From: Streptomyces cacaoi
GTDB taxonomy: Bacteria; Actinomycetota; Actinomycetes; Streptomycetales; Streptomycetaceae
Direction: 5' to 3'
NCBI RefSeq assembly: GCF_006539165.1
Contig: NZ_BJMM01000042.1
Span: 1-62,946, forward strand
Length of the DNA stretch: 62,946 nucleotides
Position 1 is the first letter of the stretch. Each line of letters begins with the position of its first letter. This document shows positions 24,524 through 31,951 of this stretch, in pieces. The notes under the pieces are model-generated. The model searched no databases. It saw only the letters and a program-made list of their open reading frames with translations, and was not told the origin of the DNA. A program made the translations under genes and the position numbers.

Positions 24524-26875
24524 TCAGCTCGTGGGCACCGGGGCCGCGGACGGGGGCTGCGGCTCGGCGGGCGGCGGCTGCCGGGTGCCCGCGCTCTCCT
24601 CGGCGGGCGGCTGCGCCGTCGCTCCGTGCCGGTGCGCCGGGCAGGCGGCGGGCGCCGGGTGCCGTTCCGTGGGCGGTACGGGCGTGGGCAGCGCGGAGAC
24701 GGGTTCGCCGAGGAAGACATGGCGCACCACGCGTTCTGCCGCGTGGCCGTCGTCCCAGGGGCAGAACCGCTCCCGGAAGGCGGCCCGCAGCTCCCGGGTG
24801 TGCGGGGCGGCGTGTGCGCCGGAGGCGAGCAGCTCGGTGAGCTCGTCGGTGGTGCGCACCACGGGCCCGGGCGGGGCCGCCGTGATGTCGAAGTAGGTGC
24901 CGCGCGCGGCCCGGTACGCCTCCCAGTCGGGCACGTGCAGCACGAGCGGCCGGTCCAGGTTGGCGTAGTCGAACATCAGGGAGGAGTAGTCCGTGACCAG
25001 GACGTCGGCGGCCAGGCACAGTTCCTCGACGGACGGGTGCGCGGAGACGTCCAGCAGGCCCTCGGGCAGCTCCTCGGCGGGCGGGGACCCGGTGGCGGGC
25101 CCGGCCGGGTCGGCGTGGAAGTAGTGCGGCCGCACCAGCAGGACGAAGCCGGGCCCGAGGTCGCGGGCGAGCCGGGCGAGGTCGAGGTCGGGCAGCCAGC
25201 CGCGCCGGTAGTCGCGGTGGGTGGGCGCGTACAGCACGGCCGTCGCCGTCTCGGGGACGCCCAGCGCGGCGCGGATGCGCAGCACGTCGGCCGCCGTGGC
25301 GTGCTGGAAGACGTCGTTGCGCGGATAGCCGAACTCCAGCGTGGTGTACGGGGAGGGGTAGGCGCGCTCCCAGACCAGGGTGGAGTGCGGATTGGCGGAC
25401 AGGCTCAGATCCCAGCGGTCGGTGTGCTCCAGCAGCCGCCGGAAGTCCATCCCGTCGGCGCCCGCCGGGTAGGTACGCAGGTCGAGGCCCATGTGCTTGA
25501 GGGGTGTGCCGTGGTGGGTCTGGAGCAGGGTCTGGCCGGGCCGTTTGCGGTGGCCGTGCGGCAGATTGACGTTGCTCACCAGGAACCGGGCCCGGGCCAG
25601 CGCGCCCCAGTGCCCGGCCGAGCCGGGCTCCAGCCGGCGCACCCCGGGCGGCAGCGTGTGCGCGTACCGCTCCGGGCAGACCCACACCGTCCGGATGTGC
25701 GGGGCGAGTTCGCGCACCTTCGCCTCGATCGCGGCCGGGTTGCAGGAGTAGCCGCGGTTCCAGTACGCGGAGAAGACGGCGAGCCGGGCGTCGAGCGGCC
25801 GCAGCCGCTGGAGCCCGTGGTGGAGCCGCAGCACGGCCGTGCGGGCCCGACGGCGCGCGGTGCGCAGCCGCACCAGGAGCGGCCGGTGGACGGCGCCGGC
25901 CCGGGCGAAGGCGCGGAAGACCCGGTGCGCGCCGAGCCGGACGAGCGCCCGGCGCAGCCGCAGCCGCGCCGAGGCACGCGGGGTCAGGGCGCCCGCCGGG
26001 GTGCGGTAGCGGCGGCAGTGGGCGCGGGCCCGGCGGAAGAAGACGGCGCGGGCGGTGGGCGGCAGTCGGACGGCGCTGGCGTGGATGACGGCGAAGTGGT
26101 CGGCCATCCGGCCGTAGAGCGCGCCGCGCCAGCGCTCCAGCTCCGGCCGTGCGTCGAGGAAGCCGAAGAGCCGGTCGTACTGGGCGAAGACGTCGAAGTG
26201 CCGGCGGCTGGTCGTCGACAGGATGCTGCCGGCCCGGCGCTGGCGGTAGTGCACGCACACCCGGTCGAGCGTGGCCAGCGACCTGGCCGTCATCAGCGCG
26301 GGGAACGTCCAGGGGGTGTCCTCGTACCAGCCGGGCGGGAAGGTGAGCCGTTCGCGGCGCACGAAGTCGCGGCGGTAGGTCTTGTTCCACGGGAACGCGG
26401 AGGCGCGCAGCAGTTCGGGCCGTTCGGCCAGCGTGCACACCTCGGGCCCGGAGCCGGGGGCGAGCAGCCCGTGGTACTCGTCCCGTACGACGCGGCCGTC
26501 CCAGTAGGTGCGGGCGTGGCCGAAGAGCAGGAGGTCCGGGTCGCCGGTGTGCTCCAGCCGTTCGGCGATCGCCCGCAGCGCGCCCGGTACGAGGGTGTCG
26601 TCGCTGTCGAGGAAGAGCAGGTAGTCGCCGCGCGCCCGGGCCGTTCCGGTGTTGCGTGCCGGGCCCAGGCCGATGTTCCGCTCCAGGTGCACGACGGTGA
26701 TCCGCGGGTCGGCTGCCGCGTAGGCGTCCAGGATCGCGCCGCTGGCGTCGGGGGAGTGGTCGTCGACGGCGATCACTTCGAAGTCGGTGAAGGACTGGGC
26801 CAGCACGGAGTCCAGGCACTCGTGCAGATACGCCTGCACCCGGTGGACGGGGACGATCACACTGAAACGAGGCAC
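24524..26875 (-). CDS. GT2-TagF fusion: glycosyltransferase plus CDP-polyol phosphotransferase (copy 2)
   Basis: The 783-residue paralogue of the neighbouring gene has the same layout. The GT2 domain shows FSVIVPVHRVQAYLHECL, VIAVDDHSPDAS and LLFLDSDDTLV. The TagF domain shows QTHHGTPLKHMGLD, LYAPTHRDY and DYSSLMFDYA, then FRERFCPWDDGHAAERVV. A Pro-rich tail follows. The start is GTG at 26873-26875, fixed by the homology of MPRFSVIVPV with copy 1; the ribosome-binding site is weak (TGGAA). It lies between dprE2 (95 bp upstream) and copy 1 (86 bp downstream). A 47-base stretch near the 3' end is identical to copy 1, suggesting recent duplication or gene conversion. It probably primes or elongates a polyol-phosphate polymer on a sugar acceptor. 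Confidence 0.87.
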   Translation of the reverse strand: MPRFSVIVPVHRVQAYLHECLDSVLAQSFTDFEVIAVDDHSPDASGAILDAYAAADPRITVVHLERNIGLGPARNTGTARARGDYLLFLDSDDTLVPGALRAIAERLEHTGDPDLLLFGHARTYWDGRVVRDEYHGLLAPGSGPEVCTLAERPELLRASAFPWNKTYRRDFVRRERLTFPPGWYEDTPWTFPALMTARSLATLDRVCVHYRQRRAGSILSTTSRRHFDVFAQYDRLFGFLDARPELERWRGALYGRMADHFAVIHASAVRLPPTARAVFFRRARAHCRRYRTPAGALTPRASARLRLRRALVRLGAHRVFRAFARAGAVHRPLLVRLRTARRRARTAVLRLHHGLQRLRPLDARLAVFSAYWNRGYSCNPAAIEAKVRELAPHIRTVWVCPERYAHTLPPGVRRLEPGSAGHWGALARARFLVSNVNLPHGHRKRPGQTLLQTHHGTPLKHMGLDLRTYPAGADGMDFRRLLEHTDRWDLSLSANPHSTLVWERAYPSPYTTLEFGYPRNDVFQHATAADVLRIRAALGVPETATAVLYAPTHRDYRRGWLPDLDLARLARDLGPGFVLLVRPHYFHADPAGPATGSPPAEELPEGLLDVSAHPSVEELCLAADVLVTDYSSLMFDYANLDRPLVLHVPDWEAYRAARGTYFDITAAPPGPVVRTTDELTELLASGAHAAPHTRELRAAFRERFCPWDDGHAAERVVRHVFLGEPVSALPTPVPPTERHPAPAACPAHRHGATAQPPAEESAGTRQPPPAEPQPPSAAPVPTS

Positions 26876-26970
26876 GGCAGTTCCACGGGTCGTCGTGACA
26901 ACGGACAGTTAGTGCGATTTGTCCTACATATCCCACAAACGTCCCGTGGCTACACGGTCCCCGCCCCGCG

Positions 26971-27744
26971 TCAGCCGGGCAGACGGCGGAAGACGGCGTG
27001 CGGCAGGTGCCGCAGCACGCTCATCACCGGACGCAGCACGCCCGGCACCCACACCGTCCGCGCCCGGCGCCGCACCCCGTGCGCGACGGCTTCCGCCACC
27101 GCCTCCGGCGTGGTGGCGAACGGCGCCGGCTCCATCCCCTCGGTCATCCGCGTCGCGACGAAGCCCGGCCGGACCACCAGCACATGGACGCCGGTGCCGT
27201 GCAGCGCGTCGCCGAGCCCGTGCGCGAACGCGTCCAGGCCCGCCTTGCTGGACCCGTACAGGAAGTTGGCCCGGCGGGGGCGCTCGGCCGCCACCGAGGA
27301 GAGCACCACCAGGGAGCCGTGCCCCTGGGTGCGCAGCGCGCGGGCGCACACAAGAGAGCTGGAGACGGCCCCCGCGTAGTTCGTCCGGGCGAGCCGTTCG
27401 GCGGCGCGCGGGTCCGCCTCGTCCCGCTGCTGGTCGCCCAGGACGCCGAAGGCCAGCAGCACCAGATCGATGTCGCCCTCGGCGAAGACCTTGCCCAGCA
27501 CCTCCTCGTGGTCGTCCGGGGCGAGCGCGTCGAACGGGACGGTGTGCACGCGTGCCTCGGCGCCCTGCTCGGCGGCCCGGGCGCGCAGCTGCTCGGCGGC
27601 CTCGTCCAGCCGCGGCGAGGGCCGGCCGGCCAGCCAGACCGTGCGGGTGCGGCGGGTGAGCAGGCGGCGGACGGTGGCGAGCGCGATCTCGGAGGTGCCG
27701 CCGAGGACGAGCAGGGACTGCGGGGTGCCGAAGGCGTCCTTCAT
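26971..27744 (-). CDS. dprE2: Decaprenylphospho-beta-D-erythro-pentofuranosid-2-ulose 2-reductase (DprE2)
   Basis: This 257-residue short-chain dehydrogenase has an N-terminal cofactor motif LLVLGGTSEIALATVRRLL, the N-Y-A-G segment, the catalytic serine in VVLSSVAAE and the Y-x3-K pair in FLYGSSKAGLD. The GGTSEIA start and the R-R-A-N-F-L-Y-G-S-S-K stretch are characteristic of mycobacterial DprE2 (Rv3791). DprE2 reduces the 2-keto intermediate made by DprE1 to polyprenyl-phospho-arabinose, using NADH. ATG at 27744 has AGGAG upstream. It lies 48 bp downstream of dprE1 on the same strand, as in mycobacteria. Streptomyces lacks arabinogalactan, so the arabinose lipid must serve another glycan. 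Confidence 0.9.
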   Translation of the reverse strand: MKDAFGTPQSLLVLGGTSEIALATVRRLLTRRTRTVWLAGRPSPRLDEAAEQLRARAAEQGAEARVHTVPFDALAPDDHEEVLGKVFAEGDIDLVLLAFGVLGDQQRDEADPRAAERLARTNYAGAVSSSLVCARALRTQGHGSLVVLSSVAAERPRRANFLYGSSKAGLDAFAHGLGDALHGTGVHVLVVRPGFVATRMTEGMEPAPFATTPEAVAEAVAHGVRRRARTVWVPGVLRPVMSVLRHLPHAVFRRLPG

Positions 27745-27792
27745 GGGTGACTCCTGTGGTGTGCGGGGTTTCCGGATCGATTCCGGTCGGGG

Positions 27793-29250
27793 CTAGATGC
27801 CCAGGCGGCGGGCGAGGTCGGAGGTGAAGACCCCGTGCGGGTCCAGCTCGGCGCGCAGGGCCCGGAACCGCTCCAGCTCCGGGTACATGACGGGCAGCAG
27901 CTCCGGCCGCATCCGGGCGTCCTTGGCGAGGTAGAGGCGACCCTGGACGGCGGCGACCTCCTCGTCGAGCGTGTCGAGGAAGGCGCCGAGCCCGGGCAGC
28001 CCGGCGGGCAGGTCCAGGGCCAGGGTCCAGCCGGGGCGGGGGAAGGAGAGCCAGCCGGGGTCGGCCGCGCCGAAGCGCTTGAGCACGGCGAGGAACGAGG
28101 GGCACGAGCGGCGGGAGATGCGCTGCACGATACGGCGCAGCGCGTCGTCGTGCTCGTGTCCGACGACGCACTGCCACTGGACGAAGCCGGCGCTGCCGTA
28201 GATCCGGTTCCAGTGTCCGACCCCGTCGAGCGGGTGGAAGAACGACGCGAGGCGCTGCGGCTCGCCCGTCCGGCTGCGCGGGGCCTTGTGGTACCAGAGC
28301 CGGTTGAAGGCGCCGACGGTGCTGGTGCGCAGCAGTCCGCTCGGCAGTCCGCGGGGCGCGGGCGGCAGCCGGGGCGGCCGGAAGGCGAGGGGGGCGCGGC
28401 GGGCGTGCCGGGGGAGGGCGGCGGGCGGGGCGTGGTCGCCGCGGGTGAGCACGGCGCGGCCGGCGGCCGGGCCGCGGGCCAGCAGATCGATCCAGGCGAC
28501 GGAGTAGCGGTAGCGGTGGTCGCTCTCGGTCATCCGCGACAGCAGGGTGTCCAGGTCGGGCAGGCGTTCGGTGTCGACGGTCATCCAGGAGGTCTCCACC
28601 GGCAGGAGCCGCAGCGTGACGCTCAGCACCAGGCCGGTGAGGCCCATGCCGCCGGCCGTCGCGTCGAACAGCGGGTCGCCCGGGGCGAGGGTGCGGACGC
28701 GGCCGTCGGCGGTGAGCAGCTCCAGGGAGACCACGTGCCGGCTGAAGGAGCCGGAGACATGGTGGTTCTTGCCGTGGATGTCCGCGCCGACCGCGCCGCC
28801 GACCGTCACGTACCGGGTCCCGGGGGTGACCGGCACGAAGCGGCCCAGCGGCAGCAGCACCTCCATCAGCCGGTGCAGGCTGACGCCCGCCTCGCAGGTC
28901 ACGGTGGACGCCTCCAGATCGATGGCCCGGATCCGGTCCAGCCCGGTGGCGTCCAGCACGGTGCCGCCCGCGTTCTGCGCCGCGTCCCCGTAGGCGCGGC
29001 CCAGCCCGCGCGGGATGCTGCCGCGCGCTCCCCGCTCCCGTACGGCGTCGACGGCGGCGACGGCCTCCTCGACGGTGCGGGGGCGGTGGACACGGGCACC
29101 GGTGGGCGCGGTGCGGCCCCACCCGGTCAGCAGCCGGGTGCGGCCCCGTTCGGGCTCGCTCAACCCGGCCTGTTCGCTGGGGCGTTGGGGCTCCGGCAGC
29201 GGCGCGGTGCGGGCCGGGCCGCGGGGGCTCTGCTGGTGCGAAACGGACAT
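27793..29250 (-). CDS. dprE1: Decaprenylphospho-beta-D-ribose 2-oxidase (DprE1)
   Basis: The 485-residue protein belongs to the VAO-type FAD oxidoreductases: FAD-domain motifs IPRGLGRAYGDAAQNAGG, VTPGTRYVTVGGAVGADIHGKNHH and GGMGLTGLVLSVTL. C-terminal substrate-domain motifs are HPLDGVGHWNRIYG, RLYLAKDAR (Lys443) and DLARRLGI. With DprE2 it epimerises polyprenyl-phospho-ribose to the arabinose form. The residue aligned with Cys387 of Mycobacterium tuberculosis DprE1, the benzothiazinone target, is Ala411 (PGWTLALDLP). The first 40 residues are variable and Pro-rich. ATG at 29250 lacks a clear Shine-Dalgarno. It is divergent from the PAP2-ubiA-gtrA operon, sharing a roughly 100 bp promoter region. 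Confidence 0.9.
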   Translation of the reverse strand: MSVSHQQSPRGPARTAPLPEPQRPSEQAGLSEPERGRTRLLTGWGRTAPTGARVHRPRTVEEAVAAVDAVRERGARGSIPRGLGRAYGDAAQNAGGTVLDATGLDRIRAIDLEASTVTCEAGVSLHRLMEVLLPLGRFVPVTPGTRYVTVGGAVGADIHGKNHHVSGSFSRHVVSLELLTADGRVRTLAPGDPLFDATAGGMGLTGLVLSVTLRLLPVETSWMTVDTERLPDLDTLLSRMTESDHRYRYSVAWIDLLARGPAAGRAVLTRGDHAPPAALPRHARRAPLAFRPPRLPPAPRGLPSGLLRTSTVGAFNRLWYHKAPRSRTGEPQRLASFFHPLDGVGHWNRIYGSAGFVQWQCVVGHEHDDALRRIVQRISRRSCPSFLAVLKRFGAADPGWLSFPRPGWTLALDLPAGLPGLGAFLDTLDEEVAAVQGRLYLAKDARMRPELLPVMYPELERFRALRAELDPHGVFTSDLARRLGI

Positions 29251-29349
29251 GAGCGTGACCGTATCGCCGGGTATCGCCCTGCGTTGCGCGCTCTGTACGG
29301 CCACACCCTGAATGTCGCTGAAAGGGTGAAAGGCCGAGTGTCGGATCGT

Positions 29350-30450
29350 ATGGTCGACGGGCGGTCGCGGGACGGCCGGGACAGTCGTCGTGTGGCAGCG
29401 ACAGCGATGCGACGGTGGGAAGGGCGGCTGCTGGCCGCGCTGGGGGACTGTGCGCGGGAACCCCGGGTGGCCGGTGCCGCGCGGGCCCTGTCCTGGAGCG
29501 GTGAGCACGCCGCCGTCTGGCTGCTGGCCGGGGGCGCGGCGGCGCTCGCCGACCGCGACCGGCGGGCCGGGTGGCTGCGCGGCACCGGGCAGGTGGCCGC
29601 GGCACATCTGGCGGGGATGGGGCTCAAGCGGGTCGTACGCCGGCCCCGGCCCGGCCTGCCCGGCCGCCCGCCCCTGGTGCACACCGCGGGCCGGTACTCG
29701 TTCCCCAGCGCCCACGCCGCCTCGGCCGGCGCCGCCGCCGTCGCACTCGCCCGGGTACGCCCCGGCGCCCCCGCCACCGCACTGCCCGCACTCGCCGCAC
29801 TCGTCTGCGTCTCCCGTCTGGTCGCGGGCGTCCACTACCCCTCGGACGTCCTCGCCGGCGCGGCGCTCGGCGCGTTGACGGCCCACCTGGGCAACCGGTT
29901 GCTCCCGGCCGGGACCGCCGACGCCGGGGCGGCTGCCGTCGGAACTGTGGGCGTCGGGGCCGCTGATGCCGGGTCTGCTGGTGTCGGGGTCGCTGCCGCC
30001 GGTACTGCCGGTGCCAGGACTGCCGACGCTGGGCCCGCTGCCGTTGGGATCGCCGGCGCCGTGGCCGCCGAGGTCGGGCCCACCGGCGCTCGGACTACCG
30101 AGGTCGGGACGGCCGACGTCGGGAGCGCCGGTGCCAGGACTGCTGATGCCGGGTCCACCGATGTCGGGACCGCTGGCGTCGGGACCCCCGATGTCGGGAC
30201 CGCCGACGCCGGGGCCGCCGCCGTCGGAGCCTCCGGCGCCCGGGCCGCCGACGCCACGGCCACCGCCGACGCCCCAGCCACCGCCGACGGAGCGGCGTCC
30301 GTACCGGCCCGCGCGCCCGCGGCCTTCCGCCCGGCGGTCTCCCGTCCGGGGGGCCTTCATCCGGCGGCTTCCCGTCCGGCGCCCTCCGGCCCGCTGCCTC
30401 CCGGCCCGGCGGTCGGGGACGCGGCGGCCGTCGACGGGAGGTGGCGGTGA
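29350..30450 (+). CDS. PAP2-family phosphatase with low-complexity C-terminal tail
   Basis: The 366-residue frame has the three type-2 phosphatidic acid phosphatase motifs: GLKRVVRRPRP, FPSAHAAS and SRLVAGVHYPSD, within about the first 170 residues and hydrophobic segments. In mycobacteria a PAP2 protein (Rv3807c) lies beside the DPPR synthase and is proposed to dephosphorylate decaprenyl-phospho-5-phosphoribose. The arrangement here is the same. From residue about 180 onward the sequence is an Ala/Gly/Val/Thr repeat of roughly 5-residue units, absent from typical family members. The start is uncertain: ATG 29350, GTG 29392 or ATG 29407 all precede the domain and none has a good ribosome-binding site. 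The stop overlaps the ubiA start (GTGA, 30447-30450). Confidence 0.8.
   Translation: MVDGRSRDGRDSRRVAATAMRRWEGRLLAALGDCAREPRVAGAARALSWSGEHAAVWLLAGGAAALADRDRRAGWLRGTGQVAAAHLAGMGLKRVVRRPRPGLPGRPPLVHTAGRYSFPSAHAASAGAAAVALARVRPGAPATALPALAALVCVSRLVAGVHYPSDVLAGAALGALTAHLGNRLLPAGTADAGAAAVGTVGVGAADAGSAGVGVAAAGTAGARTADAGPAAVGIAGAVAAEVGPTGARTTEVGTADVGSAGARTADAGSTDVGTAGVGTPDVGTADAGAAAVGASGARAADATATADAPATADGAASVPARAPAAFRPAVSRPGGLHPAASRPAPSGPLPPGPAVGDAAAVDGRWR
29925..30280 (+). repeat. Degenerate 15-bp repeat tract in the PAP2 gene tail
   Basis: About 350 bp of imperfect 15 bp units (pattern like GATGTCGGGACCGCC) encode G-T-A-D-V/A-type pentads in the gene frame. Because the unit is a multiple of three, other frames on both strands are also open and show Pro- or Gly-rich repeats. 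Evidence that this stretch is translated comes only from the uninterrupted frame to the coupled stop. Confidence 0.65.
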
Positions 30451-31424
30451 GCGAGCGGGTCACGTTGGCGGGGCAGTCGGCCGGGGAGGAGGCGGCGGCC
30501 GTACGCCAGTTGGTGCCGGCCTGTCCGGAGCGGCCGGCGGGCTTCGCCGGGAGTCTGGCCGGTGGGCTGCTGCTGACCGCGCGCCCCCGGCAGTGGATCA
30601 AGAACCTGCTGGTCGTCGCCGCGCCGGCCGCCGCCGGGCAGCTCGGCTCCGGCCGTACGGTGCTCCAACTCGCCCTGGTCTTCGTGCTGTTCACGGCCGC
30701 CGCCGCGGCCGTCTATCTGCTCAACGACGCCCGGGACGCCCCCGCCGACCGGGCGCACCCGCACAAGTGCCGCCGTCCGGTGGCCGCCGGTACCGTGCCG
30801 GTGCCCGTCGCCTACGCCGTGGGCGGGCTGCTCGCGCCGGCCGCCGTCGCCGGCGCCGCGTGGCTGTGCAACGCCGCGACGGCCGCGCTGATCGGCGGCT
30901 ACGTCCTCGTGCAGATCGCCTACTGCGTACTGCTCAAGCGGGTGCTCGTCGTCGACCTCGCCGTGGTGACCGCCGGGTTCGTGATGCGGGCGATGTGCGG
31001 CGGGCTGGCGCTGGGCATTCCGCTCTCGCGCTGGTTCCTGCTGACGGCCGGGTTCGGCGCGCTGTTCATGGTGGCCGCCAAGCGGTACTCCGAGGCCCTG
31101 CTGATGGGCGAGGGCGAGGGCGGGACCCGCACGCTGCTGCGCGAGTACACCGTCGGCTATCTGCGCTTCGTGTGGCAGTTGGCCGCCGGGGTGGCCGTGC
31201 TGACCTACTGCCTGTGGGCGCTGGAGGGGCGGGCCGGGGACGCCGCCTCGCTGTGCCGGCAGCTGTCGATGGTGCCGCTGATCCTCGCGGTGCTGCGCTA
31301 CGCCGTGTTCGCCGACCGGGGTGCGGCCGGGGCGCCGGAGGACGTCGTGCTCAAGGACCGGCCGCTCGCGGTGACCGCCCTGTGCTGGGGGCTGCTGTAC
31401 GGGCTGTCGGTCGCGGGGTTGTGA
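30447..31424 (+). CDS. ubiA: UbiA-type decaprenyl-phosphate phosphoribosyltransferase (DPPR synthase)
   Basis: The 325-residue polytopic prenyltransferase has the family entry motif RPRQWIKNLLVVAAP and the Mg/phosphoribose-binding NDARDAPADRAHPHKCRRP, the form seen in mycobacterial Rv3806c rather than in quinone-pathway UbiA. A second conserved stretch is KRYSEALLMGEG. It would transfer 5-phosphoribose from PRPP to polyprenyl phosphate at the inner membrane, the first committed step to polyprenyl-phospho-arabinose. Of the two GTG codons I choose 30447: it overlaps the PAP2 stop as GTGA and has GGGAGG at 30436-30441. Its own TGA overlaps the gtrA GTG (31421-31424), so three genes form one coupled operon. 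Confidence 0.88.
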   Translation: MSERVTLAGQSAGEEAAAVRQLVPACPERPAGFAGSLAGGLLLTARPRQWIKNLLVVAAPAAAGQLGSGRTVLQLALVFVLFTAAAAAVYLLNDARDAPADRAHPHKCRRPVAAGTVPVPVAYAVGGLLAPAAVAGAAWLCNAATAALIGGYVLVQIAYCVLLKRVLVVDLAVVTAGFVMRAMCGGLALGIPLSRWFLLTAGFGALFMVAAKRYSEALLMGEGEGGTRTLLREYTVGYLRFVWQLAAGVAVLTYCLWALEGRAGDAASLCRQLSMVPLILAVLRYAVFADRGAAGAPEDVVLKDRPLAVTALCWGLLYGLSVAGL

Positions 31425-31951
31425 GCCCGCGGGCGCGTGCCCGGACGCGCGGGCGCGGGACGCCGGGCGTGCGCGCCCGGGAGTTCGGCGCCGAGCTGGG
31501 CGGCTTCGCCGTCGTCGGGCTCTGCGCCTACCTCACCGACGTCGGGCTGTTCCTGTGGCTGCGCGGGCCGCTCGACCCGATGGCCGCCAAGGCGCTGTCG
31601 TTCGTCGCGGGCTGCGCCGTCGCGTACACCGGCAACGCGTGCGGCCCGTACCGGATGCGCGGGCGGGCGGCGGGCGGGCGACTGCGCCGGGTCGTCGTCT
31701 TCGTGCTGGTCAATCTCGCGGGCGCGGCCGTGCAGTTGGCCTGCCTCGGGATCTCCCGGCACGGGCTGGGGCTGACCTCGGCGCGGGCCGATCTCGTCGC
31801 GGGCGCCGGGGTGGGGATGGCCCTGGCGACGGCCCTGCGCTTCTGGGGGACCCGGACGTTCGTCTTCCGGGTCGGGCGCGGGGGCGGGGCCGCCCGCGCG
31901 CCGGCCGGCGACGGCGCGGAGGCGAACGCCCGTGCGCCCGGGGCTACTTGA
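31421..31951 (+). CDS. GtrA-family membrane protein
   Basis: The 176-residue protein has about 25 basic residues, then four hydrophobic segments (LGGFAVVGLCAYLTDVGLFL, ALSFVAGCAVAYTGN, VVFVLVNLAGAAVQLACL, LVAGAGVGMALATALRFWGTRTFVF) typical of GtrA. Mycobacterial Rv3789, next to dprE1, is a GtrA protein linked to arabinose-lipid translocation or recruitment of priming enzymes. A role in moving polyprenyl-phospho-pentose across the membrane fits here. The start is GTG in the GTGA overlap with ubiA. The stop (31949-31951) overlaps by 8 bases the convergent permease gene stop (31944-31946), so the operon ends without an intergenic terminator. Confidence 0.85.
   Translation: MSPRARARTRGRGTPGVRAREFGAELGGFAVVGLCAYLTDVGLFLWLRGPLDPMAAKALSFVAGCAVAYTGNACGPYRMRGRAAGGRLRRVVVFVLVNLAGAAVQLACLGISRHGLGLTSARADLVAGAGVGMALATALRFWGTRTFVFRVGRGGGAARAPAGDGAEANARAPGAT

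Noticed and set aside
21843..26936. A single 1697-residue TagF protein
   Set aside because: The long frame runs through copy 2 out of register. Two separate genes with matching starts (MPRFSV) and a GGAGGAA site before 24437 explain it better.
29350..30360. CRISPR-like or satellite array in the PAP2 tail
   Set aside because: Units are short and degenerate, without alternating spacers, and remain in frame with a coding sequence.
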